Part shown: piece by piece, positions 24,581 to 32,353 of the stretch
Position numbering within the stretch: the first letter of the stretch is position 1
How the letters are laid out: the number at the start of each line of letters is the position of its first letter
NCBI GenBank assembly: GCA_934561055.1
Contig: CAKTFN010000002.1
Coordinates: 62,001-126,000, forward strand
Length of the DNA stretch: 64,000 nucleotides
Reading direction: 5' to 3'
Source: an uncultured Eubacteriales bacterium
GTDB taxonomy: Bacteria > Bacillota > Clostridia > Oscillospirales > Acutalibacteraceae
Translations under genes and position numbers: made by a program
The notes under the pieces: generated by a model
Told to the model about the DNA's origin: nothing
Seen by the model: only the letters and a program-made list of their open reading frames with translations
Database searches by the model: none

Positions 24581-26416
24581 ATGAAAATGTCAAAAAGTAA
24601 AAAAACAACAAGAATTCTGCTCTGTGTTTCTCTTGTTTTGATGCTCCTTTCTAGCATCGTTGTTTCCGCAGTTCAAACGAACGGCGGAAAGGTAACAATG
24701 AAAGAACTCACAATTGAAACCGACGCAGGATACACAATGTCGGCGTATCTGCTCGTTCCCGATTCGGCAACGGCGGAGAATCCCGCTCCGGCAGTCGTAA
24801 CTTCTCACGGCTATCTCAATAATAAGGAAATGACCGACGCAAACTACGTTGAACTTGCCCGCCGCGGCTATGTCGTTCTTGCAATCGATCAACCCGACCA
24901 CGGCGATTCGGAAGTTATCAAAAACTTCAACATCCTTGCTCCCGACGGAGTTTACCAGGGTGTTCTTGCCCTTTCGAGAATGCCTTTTGTTGACACAGCA
25001 AAAATCGGCGTCACCGGTCACTCGATGGGTTCGTGGTCGGTTCATCAGGCAATCAACGCCGACAATGCCGCCGACAAACAGCTCATTGCCGCCGCCCTCA
25101 TTCACTGCAACAACCCCGTTGTTCAGGATAACGACGGAAATTACGTTAACATTTACAAATCCCGTCCGATCGGCGTGATTTCAGCCGTCTATGACGAATT
25201 TTTCGGAACCTCGACCGGTGAAAACGGCGAAGCTCTTCAGTCTCCGTATTACGAGCAGTCCGCTCAGGCTCAGTCCTTCCTTCATTTCAGCAAGGATCCG
25301 TCGGGTCTTGAAACAAGAAAATCCTATGAATATTACACAGACAAGGTTGACGGTGTCGAGACCTTCCGTGTAATGTATCGCCCGCCGATTATTCACCCCT
25401 GGTCACACTTCTCCTCACGCTCGGAATCATATGTAATCGACTTCTTTGAAAAAGCCCTCGGTGCTCCGAACCCGATTGCTTCAAGCAGTCAGATTTGGCA
25501 GGTTAAGGAAGCTTTCAACTTTGTCGGTGTAATCGGCTTTGCTCTCTTCCTTTGCTCCTTCGGTGCCGTTCTTCTCAACACAAGAGCTTTTGAAACCCTT
25601 CGTGCAACGGAAAAAGTCGAGCCTACTGCGATTAAAGACAAAAAAGCAATTCTTCTTTTCTGGCTCAGCCTTGTTCTCGGCGTTGTTTTCAGCTGCCTTG
25701 TTTATCTTCCGCTCGTTGCACTCGGAAACAGTGCAAAGGTTGCCCAGGGTGAAGCGCTCGGTCTCGGGCTTTGGTCAACCGCCTGCGGACTTTTCACAAT
25801 CCTTTCAATGGTTGTTTACTATTTCGCCTACGGCAAAAAGCACGGAATGAACCTTTCAAACAGCGGAATCAAACTCGGGGCAAAGAAATTCGGTCTCACG
25901 GTTGCCCTTGCCCTTTCGGTTGTCGTTGTCGGCTATGCGTGCGTCTTTGTTGCGGACTACTTCTTCCTTGCGGACTTCCGCCTTTGGACTCTCGCAATCA
26001 AATCGTTTGAAGCACCGATTCTCAGATACATTCCGTACATTTTCCTTTTCTTCACCTACTACATTGCAAACTCGGTTGCAACAAACTGCTTCAATTACAA
26101 CACAATCGGCGGAAAGCTCAACGGCTTCATCAACGCATTGTTCGCCGCCCTTCCGGCAGTCATTCTTCCGGCAATTCAATACGGCACATACTATTCTCAG
26201 AACCATATGATGTGGTATCAGAAGAGCATGGGCGACCCGAACTATCCGATGTTTGTTCTTTGGTTGTTCCCGATTATTATCATCCTCTTCGGAACAACGC
26301 TCGTCAACAGATATTTCTACAAAAAGACAAAGAACCCGTACATTGCAGGTATCATCAACGCAGTGATTGTCGGTCTCATCACAATCATCAACACCTGCAC
26401 GGTTGTTCCCGGCTGA
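24581..26416 (+). CDS. membrane-bound alpha/beta hydrolase
   Basis: 611 residues. One N-terminal hydrophobic helix (about 10-30), then an extracytoplasmic alpha/beta hydrolase domain (about 40-300). Its oxyanion-side motif is SHGYLNNKE, the general-acid neighbourhood DQPDHGDSE and the nucleophile elbow GVTGHSMGSWS (Ser about 151); a His in HPWSHF (about 275) is a good triad candidate. The C-terminal half (about 310-610) has seven or so membrane helices. Such fused hydrolase/membrane proteins are annotated as dienelactone-hydrolase-like or esterases of unknown substrate. AAGGAG precedes the ATG. A MarR regulator gene follows 128 bases after the stop, with an operator between, so regulation by that protein is possible. 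Confidence 0.85.
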   Translation: MKMSKSKKTTRILLCVSLVLMLLSSIVVSAVQTNGGKVTMKELTIETDAGYTMSAYLLVPDSATAENPAPAVVTSHGYLNNKEMTDANYVELARRGYVVLAIDQPDHGDSEVIKNFNILAPDGVYQGVLALSRMPFVDTAKIGVTGHSMGSWSVHQAINADNAADKQLIAAALIHCNNPVVQDNDGNYVNIYKSRPIGVISAVYDEFFGTSTGENGEALQSPYYEQSAQAQSFLHFSKDPSGLETRKSYEYYTDKVDGVETFRVMYRPPIIHPWSHFSSRSESYVIDFFEKALGAPNPIASSSQIWQVKEAFNFVGVIGFALFLCSFGAVLLNTRAFETLRATEKVEPTAIKDKKAILLFWLSLVLGVVFSCLVYLPLVALGNSAKVAQGEALGLGLWSTACGLFTILSMVVYYFAYGKKHGMNLSNSGIKLGAKKFGLTVALALSVVVVGYACVFVADYFFLADFRLWTLAIKSFEAPILRYIPYIFLFFTYYIANSVATNCFNYNTIGGKLNGFINALFAALPAVILPAIQYGTYYSQNHMMWYQKSMGDPNYPMFVLWLFPIIIILFGTTLVNRYFYKKTKNPYIAGIINAVIVGLITIINTCTVVPG

Positions 26417-26443
26417 TTGCTACATCTTAATGTTTCCAAAACA

Positions 26444-26479
26444 TCAAGATATGCACCGAAAATGTTGTACATATCTTGA
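26444..26479. promoter_or_regulatory. probable MarR operator
   Basis: TCAAGATATG (26444-26453) and CATATCTTGA (26470-26479) are perfect 10 bp arms. The right arm overlaps the minus-35 box (26476-26481) of the MarR promoter, the expected place for autorepression. Confidence 0.7.
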
Positions 26480-26504
26480 ATTATATGACAAAAAGGTGTA
26501 TAAT
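26476..26504 (+). promoter_or_regulatory. promoter of the MarR gene
   Basis: TTGAAT (26476-26481), 17 bp, TATAAT (26499-26504). Confidence 0.8.
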
Positions 26505-26544
26505 ATTACTTTACGAACATAGAAAGACAGCTCGGAGGGAACAG

Positions 26545-27054
26545 ATGAAACTCGAATGGATGGGAAAATACCGAAAGCTTGTTGAATCCATGATCGGCAT
26601 GGGCAACGCATACAGCCAGGTTTCAAAAATCGAGGTTTTCGGCGATGACGTAAAGCTCAATTCGGTTCAGCTTCAGGTTATGGAATACACGCTTGAAAAC
26701 GAGGAACTGAATCAAAATATGTCTCAAATCGCGCAGCGTCTTTCGATTTCTCAAAGTAACTTTTCAAAAATCACGAATCAACTTGTAAAAAAGGGAATGC
26801 TCGAAAAATTCCACACAAGGAACAACTCAAAAAATGTAATAATCAAAGTTACGGAAAAGGGCAGGGATTTTTACAAAAACTACAGCCAAAATGCATCAAC
26901 CGATGTTTGGCGCAGAATTTTCAAAAAGCTCAAGGACGTTGACGACAAAGACGTTGCCGTTTTCGTTGAATGTTTGAATGAATTTACAAATCAAATTAAT
27001 CACTGTCCTTCGGCCGAGGATACCAAAGGCGAAGAGCTGATAAAGATTAAGTAA
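26545..27054 (+). CDS. MarR-family transcriptional regulator
   Basis: 169 residues from ATG 26545 with GGAGG before it; a longer upstream frame starts inside the minus-35 box and is rejected. The winged helix spans about 45-115: MSQIAQRLSISQSNFSKITN (recognition region), LVKKGMLEKFHTRNNSKN (wing) and KVTEKGRDFY. Long N- and C-terminal helices would form the dimer. An inverted repeat over its own promoter indicates autorepression. The hydrolase gene upstream is the likeliest neighbouring target, by position only. Confidence 0.88.
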   Translation: MKLEWMGKYRKLVESMIGMGNAYSQVSKIEVFGDDVKLNSVQLQVMEYTLENEELNQNMSQIAQRLSISQSNFSKITNQLVKKGMLEKFHTRNNSKNVIIKVTEKGRDFYKNYSQNASTDVWRRIFKKLKDVDDKDVAVFVECLNEFTNQINHCPSAEDTKGEELIKIK

Positions 27055-27072
27055 AGTCTCTGACCTATAACA

Positions 27073-27118
27073 AAAGACTCCCGACAAAAATTGTTTGGGA
27101 GTCTTTGCTTTTGTTTTT
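27073..27118 (+). terminator. intrinsic terminator of the MarR gene
   Basis: AAAGACTCCC (27073-27082) / GGGAGTCTTT (27097-27106), then GCTTTTGTTTTT. Confidence 0.9.
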
Positions 27119-27151
27119 GAATGGCACCATTATTTTCGACGGTTTCACCGA

Positions 27152-27197
27152 TAAACAATAAAACAACCTCCCGTCCAAATTTTGAATGGGAGGTTGT
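27152..27197 (-). terminator. terminator of the tmRNA gene
   Basis: On the minus strand ACAACCTCCC / GGGAGGTTGT follows the tmRNA 3' end directly and runs into TTTTATTG. Confidence 0.85.
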
Positions 27198-27544
27198 GGT
27201 GGAGATGGCGGTAATCGAAACCGCGTCCGAAAACCGATCCGTCTGACTTTCTCCGGGTGCAGTCAGTCTTTTAAAATTCCCTCAAACCAACGCCGAAAGA
27301 CAGGCTTTGATTCTTGGTAGCCCCTGATTCATGACGACCTACGAGGCGCTCGGCCGTTCACGTTCACTGCTTCATGACGCCTGATGCTTCGCCGCAGTAC
27401 TCGAAGCTCAGACGGGCTGCGTTAAGCAGCCTTCAATACTGTAGTATTGTCGTTTATTTTTAAAGTTTGCGCAGTTTAAAGTGGTTGCACAGGCACTACC
27501 CGCTTATCAGAGTTCAGAGTCCCCGTCGAAATCCTTTCATCCCC
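27197..27544 (-). ncRNA. ssrA: tmRNA (SsrA)
   Basis: 348 nt on the minus strand. The 5' end GGGGATGAAAGGATTTCGAC and 3' end CATCTCCACCA form the tRNA-like acceptor stem (GGGGATG pairs with CATCTCC); the TTTCGAC and GGTTTCGATTACCG segments give the D- and T-arm-like parts. The tag frame ends ...AACGACAATACTACAG through GCTGCTTAA (stop at 27422-27424), coding a tag that ends NDNTTVLKAA. The exact resume codon is uncertain; an ATA or AAA codon precedes the Asn. Works with SmpB (next gene) to rescue stalled ribosomes. Promoter at 27585-27613. Confidence 0.96.
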
Positions 27545-27584
27545 ATATAGGGCAGAAAAACTTTTTCGGTTTGTCTGCTTTTTT

Positions 27585-27613
27585 ATTTTATCATTTCGCA
27601 CGCTTTGTGTCAA
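27585..27613 (-). promoter_or_regulatory. promoter of the tmRNA gene
   Basis: Minus-strand TTGACA (27608-27613), 17 bp, TAAAAT (27585-27590). It gives the tmRNA a short 5' precursor that would need processing. Confidence 0.8.
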
Positions 27614-27632
27614 CGGAAGATTTTTGAAAAAA

Positions 27633-28097
27633 TCAGTTTCTTCCGCGCATTTCACGCTCAATATCACGCTTTGCGTCACGTCTTGCGGCATCCTCACGCT
27701 TGTCATAGTTCTTTTTACCTTTGCAAAGACCTATTTCAAGCTTTGCCCTTCCGTTAACAAAATATACCGAAAGAGGAATGAGAGTCAAGCCCTGCTGCTT
27801 CGTCACACCGAAAAGGCGGTTGATCTCCCGCTTGTGCATGAGCAGCCTTTTTACCCGCATCGGGTCACGGTTAAAAATGTTTCCGTGCTCATATGGACTG
27901 ATGTGCATTCCGTTTGCGAAAATTTCTCCGCCGTCAATGCTGCACCATGAATCCTTGAGATTGACCTTTCCTTTGCGGATAGACTTGACCTCCGTGCCGA
28001 AAAGTTCAATTCCGGCTTCATAGGTTTCAAGAACAAAATAATCGTGATATGCTTTTTTGTTTTGCGCAACTTTCGGAATGTCGTTTCCTTTCGCCAC
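27633..28097 (-). CDS. smpB: SsrA-binding protein SmpB
   Basis: 154 residues. It carries the SmpB landmarks NKKAYHDYFVLETYEAGIEL, FGTEVKSIRKGKVNLKDS, MHISPYEHGN and a basic C-terminal tail (KREDAARRDAKRDIEREMRGRN) that enters the empty mRNA channel. A first GTG at 28106 lies inside the GAGGTG ribosome site, so the second GTG (28097, reading VAKGND) is the better start and matches the family's MAKG N-terminus. It is last in the dnaX-ybaB-recR-smpB run, with tmRNA just downstream on the same strand. Confidence 0.97.
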   Translation of the reverse strand: MAKGNDIPKVAQNKKAYHDYFVLETYEAGIELFGTEVKSIRKGKVNLKDSWCSIDGGEIFANGMHISPYEHGNIFNRDPMRVKRLLMHKREINRLFGVTKQQGLTLIPLSVYFVNGRAKLEIGLCKGKKNYDKREDAARRDAKRDIEREMRGRN

Positions 28098-28132
28098 GGG
28101 TGTCACCTCTTTCTTTGTTTTCGGTAATTTTT

Positions 28133-28735
28133 TTAAAGCTTTCGTCTGCCCTCAAGCGCCCTTGTCAGCGTAACTTCATCGGCGTATTCAAGGTCTGCTC
28201 CGACAGGTACGCCGTAAGCAAGACGGGTAACGGTAATGCCCATCGGCTTGAGAAGACGTGAAATATACATTGCGGTCGCTTCGCCTTCAACGGTCGGATT
28301 CGTTGCCATGATGACCTCGGTGACCTTTCCGTCGGAAAGCCGGGCGATAAGCTCCTTGATAGTGATATCCTCGGGGCCGACGCCGTTCATCGGTGAAATT
28401 ACGCCGTGAAGAACGTGATATGTTCCGTTGTATTCGTGCGTGCGCTCAAACGCCATAACGTCCCTTGGGTCTTCAACAACGCAGATCACGCTGTCGTCAC
28501 GGGAGTTGTTTTTGCAAATCGGGCAAAGCTCTTCCTCCGAAAGATTGCAGCACCGGGCGCACTTTTTGATTTTTCGGTGAGCGTCAAGAATATTTTTCGC
28601 AAACTCCTCGGTCTGTTCGTCACTCATTGAAAGGACATAAAACGCAAGCCTTTGCGCACTTTTGTGACCGATTCCGGGAAGACGTTCAAACTGGTCAATG
28701 AGCCTTGCGAGAGACGCAACTTTGTAATCGGCCAT
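28133..28735 (-). CDS. recR: recombination protein RecR
   Basis: 200 residues. N-terminal HhH (RLPGIGHKSAQRLAFYVL), a C4 zinc finger (CARCCNLSEEELCPIC, about 57-72) and a Toprim domain (VICVVEDPRDVMAFE onwards). It loads RecA onto gapped DNA with RecF/RecO. It starts on the last base of the ybaB stop region (TGATG), a coupled arrangement conserved across Firmicutes. smpB follows 35 bases later. All key residues are intact. Confidence 0.98.
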   Translation of the reverse strand: MADYKVASLARLIDQFERLPGIGHKSAQRLAFYVLSMSDEQTEEFAKNILDAHRKIKKCARCCNLSEEELCPICKNNSRDDSVICVVEDPRDVMAFERTHEYNGTYHVLHGVISPMNGVGPEDITIKELIARLSDGKVTEVIMATNPTVEGEATAMYISRLLKPMGITVTRLAYGVPVGADLEYADEVTLTRALEGRRKL

Positions 28736-29067
28736 CAGAACGGGAGATTGAGTCCGCCCTTGAGAGCGCCCATTGCCTGTTCCATTGCGTCATCGGCCTT
28801 TTTCATTGCTTCGTTTGCCGCGGCAATTATGAGGTCCGAAAGCATTTCAATGTCTTCGGGGTCAACAACGTCGGGCTGAAGATCGATTTTTTTGATTTCG
28901 TGTGCGCCGTTTACGGTAACTTCAACCGCTCCGCCGCCTGCGGAAGCGGAAAAATCGGTCTGTTCGATTTCTGCCTGCTTTGCTTCAAGCTGAGCCTGCA
29001 TTTCCTGAATTTTTTTCATCATATTCATCTGGCCGCCGCCCTGCATTCCGGGAATTCTTGCTTTCAT
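28735..29067 (-). CDS. ybaB: YbaB/EbfC nucleoid-associated protein
   Basis: 110 residues from the ATG at 29067, which follows AAGGAG; a longer upstream frame has no ribosome site. Gly/Met-rich N-terminus (MQGGGQMNMMKKIQEMQAQL) with a helical dimer core, and VEVTVNGAHEIKKIDLQPDVVDPEDIEMLSDLI characteristic of the family. It binds DNA as a tweezer-like dimer. It lies between dnaX (46 bp gap) and recR (1-base overlap), the standard order. Confidence 0.96.
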   Translation of the reverse strand: MKARIPGMQGGGQMNMMKKIQEMQAQLEAKQAEIEQTDFSASAGGGAVEVTVNGAHEIKKIDLQPDVVDPEDIEMLSDLIIAAANEAMKKADDAMEQAMGALKGGLNLPF

Positions 29068-29113
29068 GTCTTTTGTCTCCTTTAAATTTATTAATTGAAA
29101 AATTTTTGTTTTT

Positions 29114-30853
29114 TTATTCAACGTCAACCTGAACACCGAAATCCTTTGCCCTTTTTACAAGATCCCGAAGGGGATCCTTCGGCTTTTCGGGTTCCTTTTT
29201 CTGAGCCGAAGCCGGGTTGTATATTCCCAAGCGATATTTCTTTCCGGTAACCCGGTATATTGCTTCCTTGACGTCCCGTCCGTTCGTTCCGACTTTGATG
29301 AAGGAAGCGAAGGTCGGGTTTTCGCTCTTGATTAGAACGAACTCTCCGTTCAAAAATGCCGTTGAACCGATGAGTATTCCCCAAAGAGGCTGATTGATTT
29401 GAGTGAGTTCCGAAAGAACCTGAGTCCAATCCGGAAAAACCTTCGCCGTAATATCACCCTGCGAAGCCGAAGCGTTTTCTTCGTTCGTCTTCGGTGCACG
29501 TGGGGCAACCGGAGTTTCCCACGACGCACGCTTTTCTTCTTTCGGCGGTTCCGGCTTTCTTTCTTCAAAAGCCGGAGGCGGAGCAAAGAAACTTTCGTCC
29601 GAAGGCGCAAAGTCCGTCTTCGGTGAAACGGTATCCGCTTTCGGCGGTTCTTTTTTTGCTTCGCTTTGAACCAAAGGCTGCGGTGTCGTGCCTCGGGCGG
29701 CGAACGAACCGCTCTTTACGGCAAGTTCAAGCGCCGAAATGCGTTTCAAAAGCGCTTCGTTGCTGCTGTCAAGCGCCGGCGAGGAAAGGCGGATGAGAAC
29801 CATTTCCATTTCAATCCTGCGGTTGACGGAACGTTTGATGTTCGCTGAAGCTTCCTGAAGAAGGTCGATTGAAAAAAGTATACCCTCAAGGGTAAAAAGC
29901 GAACTTTGCTTCTTATAGCTTTCAAGTTCGTCTTTCGTTGAAACGAGAATGTTTTCGGCGTTTCTTACGGTTTTTGCAATCATAAGGTTGCGAAAATGCA
30001 TCGTCAAGTCGGCGCAAAGGCGCTCCATGTCGCAGGAAGCGGCATAAAGCCCGCTGAGTTTTTCAAGTGCCGAAGCCGAATCGTGGTTTGCAATGTCCGC
30101 CGCAAGGTCAAAAAGGTGCTGCTTTCCGGCAATTCCGGCAACGGAGCAGACAACCTCGCTTGTAACATGGTTTGAAGCGGAGATGCATTGATCGAGCGTT
30201 GAAAGCGCGTCTCTCATTCCGCCGTCGGCAAGTCTTGCAATCAAAACGGCGGCGTCTTCGTCAAGAGTGAAGTTTTCCTTTTCGGCGATGTAATTCATGC
30301 GCCCGATCATGTCATTGGGAGCAACTCTTCCGAAATCAAACCGCTGGCAACGGGAAAGAATTGTGACCGGAAGCTTGTGAACTTCGGTCGTTGCAAGAAT
30401 GAACATGACGTGTTCCGGCGGTTCTTCAAGCGTTTTGAGGAGCGCATTAAACGCACCAATTGAAAGCATGTGAACCTCGTCGATGATATATACTCTGTAT
30501 TTGCAATTTACCGGAGCGAAGCCCGATTCGTCACGAATGTCACGAATGTTGTCAACGCCGTTGTTGCTTGCGGCGTCAATTTCAACAACGTCCAAAATTG
30601 CGCCGGAGTCGATTCCTTTGCAAATTTCGCATTCGTTGCAAGGATTTCCGTCAATGGGATGAAGGCAGTTAACCGCTTTTGAAAGAATTTTTGCGCAGGT
30701 TGTTTTTCCCGTTCCTCTCGAACCGGTGAAAAGATATGCGTGAGAAAGCTTTCCTTTTTCAATTTCGCTTTGAAGCGTTTTGGTGATGTGATCCTGACCG
30801 ACAACGTCGGAAAAAACCTTCGGCCGGTATTTTCTGTAAAGCACCTGATACAT
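29114..30853 (-). CDS. dnaX: DNA polymerase III subunit gamma/tau
   Basis: 579 residues from MYQVLYRKYRP, with GGGAGTG before it; upstream in-frame sequence belongs to the SRP RNA region and is not coding. Walker A GSRGTGKTTCAK, the zinc-binding CLHPIDGNPCNECEICKG, Walker B IDEVHML, sensor-1 TTEVHKLP and SRC region ILSRCQRFDF are present. A Pro/Lys/Glu-rich linker (about 385-480) leads to the tau C-terminal domain. It loads the beta clamp. I do not see an obvious slippery heptamer for gamma production. Confidence 0.97.
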   Translation of the reverse strand: MYQVLYRKYRPKVFSDVVGQDHITKTLQSEIEKGKLSHAYLFTGSRGTGKTTCAKILSKAVNCLHPIDGNPCNECEICKGIDSGAILDVVEIDAASNNGVDNIRDIRDESGFAPVNCKYRVYIIDEVHMLSIGAFNALLKTLEEPPEHVMFILATTEVHKLPVTILSRCQRFDFGRVAPNDMIGRMNYIAEKENFTLDEDAAVLIARLADGGMRDALSTLDQCISASNHVTSEVVCSVAGIAGKQHLFDLAADIANHDSASALEKLSGLYAASCDMERLCADLTMHFRNLMIAKTVRNAENILVSTKDELESYKKQSSLFTLEGILFSIDLLQEASANIKRSVNRRIEMEMVLIRLSSPALDSSNEALLKRISALELAVKSGSFAARGTTPQPLVQSEAKKEPPKADTVSPKTDFAPSDESFFAPPPAFEERKPEPPKEEKRASWETPVAPRAPKTNEENASASQGDITAKVFPDWTQVLSELTQINQPLWGILIGSTAFLNGEFVLIKSENPTFASFIKVGTNGRDVKEAIYRVTGKKYRLGIYNPASAQKKEPEKPKDPLRDLVKRAKDFGVQVDVE

Positions 30854-31023
30854 TCTTTTCACTCCCTTTTGTTCCGCAGAATCCGAAAAATACGGTCGCT
30901 TCGATTTCGGCAAAGACGAAACCGCCGTCAAACGCATTAAGACGATGTAATGCCGGTAAAAAAACGGATATTGCAGAGTTCTTTTTTCGTGCGGATAGAA
31001 AAACAGACAAGACACGTTCGCTT

Positions 31024-31140
31024 GGTCATACAGCAGCAGGCTTTGACTGTGTCGCACAGTATTTCCGCTTAATGCTGCTCGGTTCCCCGCCTGACATGGT
31101 TCGCGGTATCCTGTCGCACAGGACCCGTTGCTGCATGACC
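31024..31140 (-). ncRNA. ffs: SRP RNA, small bacterial type
   Basis: About 117 nt on the minus strand. The universally conserved apical domain is visible (CATGTCAGGCGGGGAACC, then GAGCAGCATTAAGC), and the ends pair (GGTCATGCAGCAACGGG with CCTGCTGCTGTATGACC). It lies upstream of dnaX as in many Firmicutes. It lacks the Alu domain of the 270 nt Bacillus form. It binds Ffh to target membrane proteins. Confidence 0.95.
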
Positions 31141-31195
31141 AAATTAAAGCATCTTGTCTTTAAGCCAAACGGCGCAGAACCGCTTTAGCTGATTT

Positions 31196-31224
31196 ATTAT
31201 AATATAAACGGACGATAAAATCAA
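31196..31224 (-). promoter_or_regulatory. promoter of the SRP RNA/dnaX region
   Basis: Minus-strand TTGATT (31219-31224), 17 bp, TATAAT (31196-31201). The transcript would carry about 50 extra bases before the mature RNA. Confidence 0.75.
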
Positions 31225-31252
31225 GAGTTTTTTGAAGTTTTTATCGTCCGTT
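31207..31252. promoter_or_regulatory. 14 bp-arm inverted repeat across the SRP RNA promoter
   Basis: AACGGACGATAAAA (31207-31220) and TTTTATCGTCCGTT (31239-31252) are perfect arms around an 18-base loop. The left arm covers the minus-35/minus-10 spacer. There is no T-run that would make it a terminator on either strand, so an operator or conserved hairpin is possible. Confidence 0.55.
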
Positions 31253-31404
31253 CATTATAAAATGAAACAGAACAGCAGAAAAGTCATGGCAATAAAAAAT
31301 AAATGCCCGTTTTTCTTTTGAGATCTTTCTTTTCGGCGGCTTCGGCCTTTCGTTGCCGAATCTCAAATCCGGCTTTCCGAAGTATTATAAAAAACCGATT
31401 ATTG

Positions 31405-31433
31405 TTGACTTATGTTTTTCTTCGGGTTATACT
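31405..31433 (+). promoter_or_regulatory. promoter of the SDR gene
   Basis: TTGACT (31405-31410), 17 bp, TATACT (31428-31433). An additional inverted repeat TTTGAGAT/ATCTCAAA (31317-31324, 31360-31367) lies upstream. Confidence 0.75.
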
Positions 31434-31480
31434 AAATTGTGTATCTCAAGAGAGATAAAAAAGAAAAGGAGTTTTTTACG

Positions 31481-32281
31481 ATGGGATTTTTGAAAAATAA
31501 AACCGCAATTATCACCGGAGGCGGAAGAGCGGTTTTGAGTGACGGAAGCTGCGGTTCAATCGGTTACGGAATTGCAACCGCTTATGCAAAAGAGGGTGCG
31601 AACCTTGTTCTCACCGGACGCAACCTCAAAAAACTTGAGGACGCAAAAGAGGAACTTGAAAGACTTTACAAAATCAAGGTTCTTGCCGTTCAGGCCGACG
31701 TAAGCGCCGGCTCGGACAACGAGGCAACCGTCAACGAAGTTGTTAAAAAAGCTGTTGACGCTTTCGGAAGAATCGACGTTCTCATAAATAACGCTCAGGC
31801 TTCCGCTTCGGGCGTAACAATTGCCGACCACACAACCGAACAGTTTGACCTTGCCGTTTATTCCGGTCTTTATGCAACGTTTTATTACATGAAAGCCTGC
31901 TATCCTTATCTTAAGGAAACCAAAGGCAGTGTAATCAACTTTGCCTCCGGCGCAGGTCTTTTCGGAAACTTCGGCCAATGCGCTTATGCCGCGGCGAAGG
32001 AAGGAATCAGAGGTCTTTCAAGAGTTGCCGCAACGGAATGGGGCAAGGACGGCATAAACGTCAACGTTGTTTGTCCGCTCGCATGGACCGCTCAGCTTGA
32101 AAACTTTCAAAAGGCATATCCCGAAGCTTTCAAAGCCAACGTTAAAATGCCTCCGATGGGTCATTACGGCGATGTTGAAAAGGAAATCGGCCGTGCCTGC
32201 GTTCAGCTCGCTTCGCCCGACTTCAAATATATGAACGGCGAAACAATCACCCTTGAGGGCGGAATGGGTCAAAGGCCGTAA
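31481..32281 (+). CDS. SDR-family NAD(P)-dependent oxidoreductase
   Basis: 266 residues from ATG 31481 (AAAGGAG before it; a longer frame starting at 31439 begins between promoter and ribosome site). The fold is a short-chain dehydrogenase: nucleotide motif TGGGRAVLSDGSCGSIGYGIA, NNAQ(A) motif after VLIN, and the catalytic Ser and Tyr-x3-Lys (NFASGAGLFG, YAAAKEG). The glycine motif has an insertion, so it reads SIGYGIA much as in enoyl-reductase FabI. The C-terminus has the SDR GETITLEGG ending. The substrate is unknown. Single-gene unit with terminator. Confidence 0.9.
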   Translation: MGFLKNKTAIITGGGRAVLSDGSCGSIGYGIATAYAKEGANLVLTGRNLKKLEDAKEELERLYKIKVLAVQADVSAGSDNEATVNEVVKKAVDAFGRIDVLINNAQASASGVTIADHTTEQFDLAVYSGLYATFYYMKACYPYLKETKGSVINFASGAGLFGNFGQCAYAAAKEGIRGLSRVAATEWGKDGINVNVVCPLAWTAQLENFQKAYPEAFKANVKMPPMGHYGDVEKEIGRACVQLASPDFKYMNGETITLEGGMGQRP

Positions 32282-32302
32282 AAGCTTCCGTTTAAGAAAA
32301 CA

Positions 32303-32348
32303 AAGAACTGCAACGAAACTTTGTGATTCGTTGCAGTTCTTGATTTTT
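32303..32348 (+). terminator. terminator of the SDR gene
   Basis: AAGAACTGCAACGAA / TTCGTTGCAGTTCTT, then GATTTTT. The DUF2804 gene ends 6 bases away on the other strand and may also use it. Confidence 0.9.
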
Positions 32349-32353
32349 AAAAC

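Noticed and set aside
26476..26544. Longer MarR protein starting at 26476
   Set aside because: The start would lie inside the minus-35 box; ATG 26545 has the ribosome site.
27119..27632. tRNA gene or CRISPR between MarR and smpB genes
   Set aside because: The tRNA-like ends belong to tmRNA (acceptor stem GGGGATG, CCA end, tag frame); no repeats with spacers are present.
30854..31057. N-terminal extension of DnaX into the SRP RNA region
   Set aside because: The extension overlaps the SRP RNA gene and lacks homology features; MYQVLYRKYRP with GGGAGTG upstream is the natural DnaX start.
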